Assembly: GCA_951804985.1 (NCBI GenBank)
Contig: OX638130.1
Span: 128,291,593 to 128,355,592, forward strand
Reading direction: 5' to 3'
Length of the DNA: 64,000 bases
From: Dryomyza anilis
Lineage: Eukaryota > Arthropoda > Insecta > Diptera > Dryomyzidae
Shown here: in pieces, positions 63,701 through 64,000 of the stretch
How the letters are laid out: each line of letters opens with the position of its first letter
How positions within the stretch are numbered: the stretch's first letter is position 1
Program-made: the position numbers and the translations under genes
The notes under the pieces: model-generated
Told to the model about the DNA's origin: nothing
The model's database searches: none
The model's input: the letters and a program-made list of their open reading frames with translations, nothing else

Positions 63701-64000
63701 TCATTCATGTTTGTACCTTACTAATTTTTGCTCTTTTTCTTCTCTTTCTCGCACATGCTCATCCTCATGCGCTCGCTCATTCACACAACACATTCTCGAT
63801 GCCGAACTGCACTCCGTGACAGGTGCCGGACCATTGGCCTGCACCTCGTGCCCACTGCATTTCATGCTCGACGGCGGTCTCTGCATGGAGTGTCTTGGCT
63901 CCCAGTTCTACGATTCGCCAACGCAAACATGCAAGACATGTCACGACTCGTGTCGCTCGTGCTCGGGGCCGGGCCAGTACTCGTGTCAGACATGTGCGTT
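9690..64000 (+). CDS. Fur2: Furin-like proprotein convertase 2 (Fur2), partial gene of 12 exons, open at both ends
   Basis: This is a Ca-dependent subtilisin-like (S8B, kexin/furin) endoprotease that cleaves secretory-pathway precursors after paired basic residues, probably in the trans-Golgi and at the cell surface (family knowledge). Joined exons: 9690-9794, 9858-10124, 13664-13798, 29100-29259, 33633-33936, 36525-37688, 40085-40272, 40557-40713, 57216-57490, 62304-62580, 62692-62891, 63823-64000. Together they give 1,136 codons plus 2 nt. Intron phases are 0,0,0,1,2,2,1,2,1,2,1 and every junction is GT/AG. Visible domains: late propeptide 1-50, variable linker from 51, catalytic domain with Asp155, His194, Asn295 and Ser375, P domain about 456-588, variable linker about 588-684, and Cys-rich repeats from Cys685 to the window end. 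The long Cys-rich region separates Fur2 from Fur1 and PC2-type convertases. The signal peptide, early propeptide, transmembrane segment and tail are not in the window. Introns range from 63 bp to 16.5 kb. Confidence 0.95.
9795..9857 (+). other. Fur2 intron 1 (63 bp)
   Basis: A minimal fly-type intron, GTAGAT to ACTATAG, with CTATAG-type end sequence and no repeats. Confidence 0.9.
9858..10124 (+). CDS. Fur2: Fur2 exon 2: primary autocleavage site and linker into the catalytic domain
   Basis: It encodes 89 residues in phase 0, from V36 to L124. S46-R47-H48-K49-R50 followed by D51 is the RXKR-type autoprocessing site that ends the prodomain. A Ser/Gly/Pro-rich linker follows and ends in [10 protein letters not shown], the canonical start of the convertase catalytic domain. 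The donor is TTG|GTGAGT. Open reading continues about 160 nt past the donor by chance, so exon 2 is not extended there. Only 63 bp separates it from exon 1. Confidence 0.94.
10125..13663 (+). other. Fur2 intron 2 (3.5 kb)
   Basis: No supported gene lies within. It holds the 19-bp minisatellite (about 11800-12740), a CT-rich run near 11400, T/A simple sequence at 13230-13330, a short CA run at about 13365-13380, and AAATACGAA/AATAACGAA simple repeats just before exon 3 (about 13545-13635). Confidence 0.85.
11800..12740 (+). repeat. 19-bp minisatellite, CAG version (intron 2 array)
   Basis: The unit AATTTTTCAGTAAAAATTT is repeated about 33 times in the core (about 11975-12600), with degenerate units either side. 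Every + strand unit contains TTTTTCAG, similar to a 3' splice acceptor, followed by TAAAAA. Related arrays with the same period lie at 14030-14310, 29930-30190 and 31500-32230. Confidence 0.92.
13664..13798 (+). CDS. Fur2: Fur2 exon 3: catalytic Asp segment
   Basis: It encodes 45 residues, [20 protein letters not shown] onward, ending LAQNY. Asp155 in the S-I-L-D-D-G motif is the catalytic aspartate, corresponding to Asp153 of human furin. The acceptor is GGCACGGTATAG, with a weak pyrimidine tract. The donor is TAC|GTAAGT, and both ends are phase 0. The weak acceptor makes this the least strong splice site in the model, but frame and homology leave little doubt. Confidence 0.94.
13944..14392 (+). 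repeat. Second 19-bp array flanked by an ~80-bp direct repeat
   Basis: TCGTATATTTAATCAA followed by GAAATGACAACCA and GAAAAAATACCC occurs at about 13944-14010 and again at about 14318-14385. Between them (about 14030-14310) are units of TTTTCAGTAAAATTTTAAC, 19 bp, about seven regular copies and then degenerate ones. The direct repeats suggest that the array and its flanks expanded or moved as a unit. Confidence 0.8.
15080..15336. mobile_element. MITE family D, copy 2
   Basis: It has the same order and orientation as the copy at 8111: GTCGTTGTAGAGACTAAAAG, then AACCAAATACATTTTTATGA, ending TTTCGTTCTACAACGACGAT. The left end is more decayed than the right. Confidence 0.8.
15739..15951. mobile_element. 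MITE family E
   Basis: Left end ATATCGTCGGTGATACTGCA followed by AAACCGCCT; right end AGGCGGTTTTGCATTATCAC followed by CGACGATAT. These form a near-perfect 29-bp TIR in a 213-bp non-coding element. The outer eight bases are identical to families D and F. Confidence 0.82.
18340..19380. repeat. Homogeneous (ATAAAAAT)n array, about 104 copies
   Basis: From about 18527 to 19362 the 8-bp unit ATAAAAAT repeats with a single visible substitution (near 19175). Degenerate TATAAAAAA units border it, mainly on the left. As 8 is not a multiple of 3 and the minus-strand unit has no stop in any frame, all three minus frames are open, giving apparent 293-371-residue ORFs of period IFIFLYFY. These are not genes. 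Confidence 0.97.
20400..20870. other. GC-moderate triplet-rich intronic stretch
   Basis: GAC/GACGAC triplets (20425-20450), CAG clusters (about 20510-20540) and CAACAA runs (20655-20675) stand out from the AT-rich background. Short ORFs of Ser/Leu/Ala runs follow the triplets. No gene is recognised; an enhancer or conserved element is possible (inference). Confidence 0.35.
22486..22515. repeat. GTT trinucleotide microsatellite
   Basis: A GTTGTT run of about eight units, next to other CAG/CAA-rich sequence at 22060-22400. Confidence 0.85.
25139..25396. mobile_element. MITE family D, copy 3 (inverted)
   Basis: It is complete in reverse order relative to copies 1 and 2. It starts ATCGTCGTTGTAGAACGAAA and ends TTTTTGTTCTACAACGACGAT, with AGTCACCAAATACATTTT mirrored at both ends. 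It measures 258 bp and has the least decayed termini of the three. Confidence 0.85.
25611..25690. repeat. Exact 20-bp direct repeat, four copies
   Basis: ATAAACTTATAAACATTTTT occurs four times in tandem; the first copy begins with AAA instead of ATA context. The length is 80 bp. Confidence 0.92.
26010..26250. repeat. R1-derived foldback
   Basis: The left half (TTTTTGGCATGGTCGAGG ... ATATTTCAAACAGACAAA ... GGAGTTTGTAT) is mirrored by the right half (ATACAAAATTCCGCC ... CTGTTTAAAATATGTCAAG ... CTCGACCATGCCAAAAA). The arms are about 80 bp around a ~60-bp centre, so the sequence can form a large hairpin. Confidence 0.75.
26270..26790 (-). repeat. R1 repeat, two tandem copies in reverse orientation
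   Basis: TTTTTGGCATTTTTCAGGAA with TATTTCCGGCATA, GTATAGCAGATTGTAAAATT, CACGGCATATTTTGGGAA and CTCGACC occur twice in order, at about 26270-26500 and 26530-26790. Confidence 0.8.
27640..28530. repeat. Degenerate tandem repeat, unit about 220-250 bp
   Basis: CATTGATGAAAAATCATCGA with ATTAATGAA, followed by TATAATATTCAG, recurs at about 27760, 28005 and 28225, with a partial copy near 28370. The vocabulary (ATTAATGAAC, GATGAACAA) resembles the R2 element, so this may be an R2-related array. Confidence 0.65.
29100..29259 (+). CDS. Fur2: Fur2 exon 4: catalytic His segment
   Basis: It encodes 53 codons plus one base. It begins [19 protein letters not shown], an acidic Ca-binding-type stretch found in convertases, and contains [10 protein letters not shown], where His194 is the catalytic histidine. 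It ends VAYNSSIGG across the junction. N-S-S is a possible N-glycosylation sequon. The acceptor is CTACGTTTTACAG and the donor is GGTG|GTAAGT (phase 1). It lies 15.3 kb downstream of exon 3. Confidence 0.95.
29930..30190 (+). repeat. 19-bp minisatellite, CAC version (array a)
   Basis: Degenerate units of the form TTTTTCACTAAAAATTMAAA. It differs from the intron 2 array mainly by CAC in place of CAG, which removes the acceptor-like AG. Confidence 0.75.
31395..31490 (+). repeat. 22-bp tandem repeat, about four copies
   Basis: GAATTCGGTTGAATATTTAA with CC is repeated with small changes. Each unit contains the palindromes GAATTC and AATATT. Confidence 0.85.
31500..32230 (+). repeat. 19-bp minisatellite, CAC version (array b)
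   Basis: The core unit is AATTTTTCACTAAAAATTC, about 30 or more copies. Between about 32010 and 32100 a sub-variant carries TTTTTCATTAAAAATTCTA. It is clearly the same family as the arrays at 11800 and 14030. Confidence 0.9.
33633..33936 (+). CDS. Fur2: Fur2 exon 5: oxyanion-hole and substrate-pocket segment
   Basis: It starts inside the Gly codon of GGVRMLDG and runs through [19 protein letters not shown], the convertase S1-S4 specificity region rich in acidic residues, to [20 protein letters not shown]. Asn295 is the oxyanion-hole asparagine. The acceptor is CTCTTTCCGCAG and the donor is GGCGG|GTGAGT (phase 2). It also holds the acidic Ca-site residues expected of furins. Confidence 0.95.
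34390..34970. repeat. T/A-run segment of the CGAAAAAA type
   Basis: AACTAATATTTTTTTTCAAA, AATTAATTGATGGAATTTTT and CCGAAAAAAAATT recur. The first two phrases also occur near 44030-44080, so these segments are related copies and not independent slippage. Confidence 0.65.
35027..35285 (-). repeat. R1 repeat, single reverse copy
   Basis: GACAAAATTTCTATTATTTT, AACACACAGATAAAATATAA, GGGAAGCGTATGACA, GAAAACAGACAGC and ACCTTGAATCTGCCAAA follow the R1 order. Confidence 0.75.
36525..37688 (+). CDS. Fur2: Fur2 exon 6: catalytic Ser, P domain and start of Cys-rich region
   Basis: This is the largest exon (1,164 nt). [20 protein letters not shown] leads to HTGTSASAP, where Ser375 is the nucleophile. 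Residues about 456-588, from [13 protein letters not shown] to KWQLIFYGT, form the P (homo B) domain that stabilises the catalytic domain. P509-R510-G511-N512-L513 sits where mammalian furin has an RGD tripeptide. A Gly/Gln/Asn-rich linker follows, poorly conserved in the family as far as I recall, then the first cysteines, [15 protein letters not shown]. Reading is open about 100 nt upstream of the acceptor TTGATTTCAG, but that stretch is intronic. The donor is GATAA|GTAAGT (phase 2). Confidence 0.96.
38252..39804. mobile_element. Non-autonomous hAT-like element, 13-bp TIR, 8-bp target duplication
   Basis: The termini are CAGAGACGGGACT and AGTCCCGTCTCTG (perfect 13-bp TIR). ATGTGAAG lies directly on both sides (38244-38251 and 39805-39812). 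An 8-bp duplication and a CAGRG-type start indicate the hAT superfamily. The interior consists of AATTGAATT-rich arms and inverted ~60-bp tandem arrays. There is no transposase ORF. The R2 copy near 7570 (TGTATGTGAAGAATGAAG) shows the uninterrupted site. Confidence 0.88.
38630..39270. repeat. Head-to-head ~60-bp minisatellites inside the hAT-like element
   Basis: About 38640-38840 carries three to four units containing GGATTACAGAAGCACCTAAG and AATCTGTTCCAGTG. About 38840-39260 carries six to seven units with AATGACGCAGTTAGGTTCTG, GCCAAATCCCAATGGAACCA and TTTGTCAAAAAAAATGTC. The first array is the reverse complement of the second in parts (ACGCAGTTGGG, ATCCCA.TGGAAC, CCAAAAAA). Both therefore give translations with NPxGTxxSKK from opposite strands, which are artefacts. 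Confidence 0.82.
40085..40272 (+). CDS. Fur2: Fur2 exon 7: furin-type Cys-rich repeats
   Basis: It encodes [20 protein letters not shown], then [19 protein letters not shown] and VCPDGYYE. These show the CxxC / CxxxCxxC spacing of furin-type cysteine-rich (FU) repeats, a region linked to cell-surface or matrix tethering in related convertases. The acceptor is CTTCTCTTTGCAG and the donor is GAGA|GTAAGT (phase 1). A transposable element (R2 copy 2) ends 72 bp upstream of this acceptor without touching its pyrimidine tract. Confidence 0.94.
40273..40556 (+). other. Fur2 intron 7 (284 bp)
   Basis: Plain AT-rich intron between exons 7 and 8 with no repeats noted. Confidence 0.9.
40557..40713 (+). 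CDS. Fur2: Fur2 exon 8: furin-type Cys-rich repeat
   Basis: It encodes [20 protein letters not shown] through [20 protein letters not shown] to ETEDYS. The Cys spacing continues the FU array, and N-K-T is a possible glycosylation sequon. The acceptor is AAATTCTTCCAG and the donor is TACAG|GTGAGT (phase 2). It is separated from exon 7 by a 284-bp intron and from exon 9 by 16.5 kb. Confidence 0.94.
41370..42265 (-). repeat. R1 cluster, about four tandem reverse copies
   Basis: Copies start at about 41370, 41555, 41790 and 42000. Each runs from ATTTCTGG/TTGTTGGCATTTTTC through GGCATATTTTGGGAA and CAGACAG to CTGCCAAAAATTTTGTC-like ends. The units are partly truncated to 180-260 bp. Confidence 0.75.
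43745..44420. mobile_element. R2 fragment followed by T/A-run segment
   Basis: ATTCATCAATATGATGGATT, TTCATAAATGTTATGAATTT and TTGATGAATGGATTCATTAA match the right part of R2 in inverted order (about 43750-44000). From about 44030 the sequence passes into A/T runs with CGAAAAAA, as in R2 copy 1. Confidence 0.6.
45880..46800. repeat. Degenerate ~60-bp minisatellite
   Basis: A motif close to GACATTAACCTCTGCATATC, AAGAATAATTGCTCTTG and TTTACTTTTTTGATA recurs about nine or ten times with substitutions and gaps. A larger period of 250-330 bp, marked by TTCTTAAAATCAA/TAGA, suggests higher-order structure. Confidence 0.72.
49235..49246 (-). promoter_or_regulatory. CTCF-like motif (candidate)
   Basis: The minus strand reads TAGATGGCAGCA, which fits the CTCF core YAGRKGGCRSYR at every position. 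It lies in intron 8 beside a GAGAGC run (49181-49204). One 12-bp match in 64 kb is weak evidence on its own. Confidence 0.25.
49780..49985. repeat. Imperfect direct repeat of ~90 bp
   Basis: CAGTAAAACTAGTCAAAAAC followed by TGGTCGG.TACTGGTA occurs twice (about 49789-49855 and 49875-49910). A mirrored tail (CCGACAAGTTTTTCTGG) follows. It may be a small decayed TIR element. Confidence 0.5.
50020..51775 (+). repeat. R1 cluster, forward copies, interrupted by MITE F
   Basis: Copies begin at about 50020, 50135 and 50380 and, after the insertion, continue from 51161 to 51420 and 51470-51775. Phrases such as TTTTGTCGATATATTTCAAA, CTGCCCGTTTGCCAAATATG, TTTATCTGTGCGTTTTCCGG and AAATATGCCTGAAATATTCC are well preserved. 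Confidence 0.78.
50453..51160. mobile_element. MITE family F, full foldback copy (708 bp)
   Basis: It begins ATATCGTCACTGCCATGCCA with AAGGGGCGAATGTGCA and ends TGCACATTCGACCCTTTGGC with ATGATAGTGACGATAT. Further inside, TAAAGCACCTATTGATCTGC...GCATCATTAATTAAAAATAT is mirrored by ATATTTTTAAATAATGATGC and TCGATAGGTGCTTTGAAAA. Nearly the whole element can fold on itself. It interrupts an R1 copy. No ORF of note. Confidence 0.83.
53130..53330. other. GC-rich intronic patch with 11-bp perfect inverted repeat
   Basis: CACAGCACCGC (53233-53243) is mirrored by GCGGTGCTGTG (53288-53298), with a 44-bp loop, in an otherwise AT-rich intron. The overlapping minus-strand ORF is unlike any protein I recognise. 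It is a possible conserved regulatory patch (inference). Confidence 0.4.
54566..54800 (+). mobile_element. Helitron/Helentron-like terminal fragment
   Basis: TCTATATATATAAAACTCTT, then GTCCGTCTGTCAGTCTGTCT and CACGTCTAAACCGCTGAACC with GATTTAACTGAAATTTTGCA, is a composition I associate with ends of insect Helitron/Helentron-derived repeats. Such elements often carry a tandem repeat next to the end, and here a 15-bp minisatellite follows directly. The 3' end and insertion site were not identified. Confidence 0.5.
54800..55195. repeat. 15-bp minisatellite
   Basis: The unit ACTCACCACACTAAA / ATTCACCACACTAAA recurs about 26 times with transitions (ATACCAAA, AACTCAAC). On the minus strand the period is five residues (S/N-F/L-S-V-V), giving a spurious 143-residue ORF. 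Confidence 0.93.
55970..56520. repeat. Direct duplication of ~280 bp with GGGAAGAATTGTC-type sub-repeats
   Basis: Blocks at about 55975-56215 and 56255-56515 share GAGGATG/AAGGATG, ATTGTCTAAAAT, TTTACGAC/TTTCGACG, CAGATAAAGGTCC, TCAGGGAATAATTA and GGGAAGAAGTTGGTGGTTCC. Related vocabulary (AATTGTCTGGG, GGGAAATAATTG) occurs at 44500-44760. Confidence 0.7.
57216..57490 (+). CDS. Fur2: Fur2 exon 9: furin-type Cys-rich repeats
   Basis: It starts with the third base of the Ser codon split from exon 8 and encodes [19 protein letters not shown], then [24 protein letters not shown] and [13 protein letters not shown] is a sequon. The acceptor is TCGATCGTCGTGCAG, preceded by a long T-rich tract, and the donor is GAAT|GTGAGT (phase 1). 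The joined frame keeps the alternating Cys pattern across the very long intron 8, so I see no sign of a missed repeat exon there. Confidence 0.94.
57870..58085. repeat. Tandem dimer, unit about 108 bp
   Basis: ATATTTAATCAT.TTAATTAA with TAAATTAACAGAAAA, GTTACATCAATA and GACTAT.GAATTAATTG occur twice in order. Confidence 0.8.
60165..60780. mobile_element. MITE family F, second copy, right end degraded
   Basis: It begins ATATCGTCACTATCATTCCA with AAGGGACGAATGTG, like the copy at 50453. It shares AAAGGCATTAATTGTTTATT, GGCAAATTATTTTTAAATAA and GATTCGCCCTCTTGGCATGG. A further partial unit (GATGTAAAAGCATTAATTAT) follows, and no matching outer right terminus is visible. Confidence 0.72.
60895..61070. 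repeat. Degenerate ~54-bp tandem repeat
   Basis: TTTGGTTGAGAGATAATTTT with ATAAAGG-type endings recurs three to four times with substitutions. Confidence 0.55.
61994..62163. mobile_element. Short TIR element (MITE family C), copy 2
   Basis: Left CTCTTTCTGTATTTCGAAAA and right TTTCAAATTACAGAAAGTGG with GTA form imperfect TIRs. The interior matches 2191-2366 (AAAAGTCAAGTAACATAAAA, TGACGTCAAATTTTC). It ends 140 bp upstream of exon 10. Confidence 0.65.
62304..62580 (+). CDS. Fur2: Fur2 exon 10: furin-type Cys-rich repeats
   Basis: It encodes [20 protein letters not shown], then [28 protein letters not shown] and [13 protein letters not shown] up to TCADG. These are two FU-type repeats, with N-C-T as a sequon. 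The acceptor is TGCCCCTCCACAG. The donor is GACGG|GTAAAT (phase 2), less canonical than the others. The next exon is only 111 bp away. Confidence 0.94.
62581..62691 (+). other. Fur2 intron 10 (111 bp)
   Basis: Short intron, GTAAAT to CTCCTTGCAG; no internal features seen. Confidence 0.9.
62692..62891 (+). CDS. Fur2: Fur2 exon 11: furin-type Cys-rich repeats
   Basis: It encodes [35 protein letters not shown] and [20 protein letters not shown] up to TCN. The FU repeat pattern is preserved. The acceptor is CTTCTCCTTGCAG and the donor is AACG|GTAAGT (phase 1). Confidence 0.94.
62892..63822 (+). other. Fur2 intron 11 (931 bp)
   Basis: AT-rich intron, GTAAGT to CCGTGACAG. TTTCGTAGA and ACTAAATAGATTCGA / ACTAAATGGATTCGA recur loosely at about 63160-63470, suggesting a decayed repeat. 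No gene. Confidence 0.85.
63823..64000 (+). CDS. Fur2: Fur2 exon 12: furin-type Cys-rich repeat, cut by window end
   Basis: It encodes [40 protein letters not shown] and [19 protein letters not shown], still open at position 64000. The acceptor is CACTCCGTGACAG. More FU repeats, a transmembrane helix and a cytoplasmic tail are expected downstream from family knowledge. Confidence 0.93.
   Translation, partial: MPDHWPAPRAHCISCSTAVSAWSVLAPSSTIRQRKHARHVTTRVARARGRASTRVRHVR

Overview
The window is nuclear DNA from a higher dipteran fly, probably a cyclorrhaphan. Exons are GC-rich and sit in AT-rich, repeat-filled introns with fly-style CAG/CAA triplet runs. The encoded protein closely resembles Drosophila Furin 2 (Fur2), a membrane-type proprotein convertase with an extended cysteine-rich region. 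The exact species cannot be read from the sequence.

One gene accounts for all the coding sequence I can support. Twelve + strand exons between 9690 and the window end join in frame, with GT/AG sites and consistent phases throughout. They give 3,410 nt, or 1,136 codons plus 2 nt. The model is open at both ends: the signal peptide and early propeptide must lie upstream of position 1 or in an exon I could not recognise. The last cysteine-rich repeats, transmembrane segment and cytoplasmic tail lie beyond 64000. In order the exons encode the late propeptide with both furin-type cleavage sites (exons 1-2), the subtilisin-like catalytic domain with Asp, His, oxyanion Asn and Ser (exons 3-6), the P domain (exon 6), and the furin-type Cys-rich repeats (exons 6-12). 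Residue numbers below count from the first codon visible in the window.

The remaining ~95% is intron or upstream non-coding DNA with layered repeats: (i) a 19-bp minisatellite family in introns 2, 3 and 4; (ii) a very homogeneous 8-bp array of about 104 copies in intron 3; (iii) a dispersed ~250-bp repeat, R1, in tandem clusters; (iv) a TIR element, R2, one copy of which holds a hAT-like insertion with a perfect 8-bp target duplication; (v) three MITE families sharing the terminus ATATCGTC; (vi) further MITEs, a Helitron-like fragment with a 15-bp minisatellite, and other degenerate tandem arrays. I found no convincing nested gene, RNA gene, CRISPR array or promoter. The long low-complexity ORFs are by-products of tandem arrays.

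The points most worth following up are the shared-terminus MITE group, the nested hAT/R2 insertion with its uninterrupted paralogue in the same gene, the 19-bp array whose unit looks like a 3' splice acceptor, and the clustered R1 repeat.
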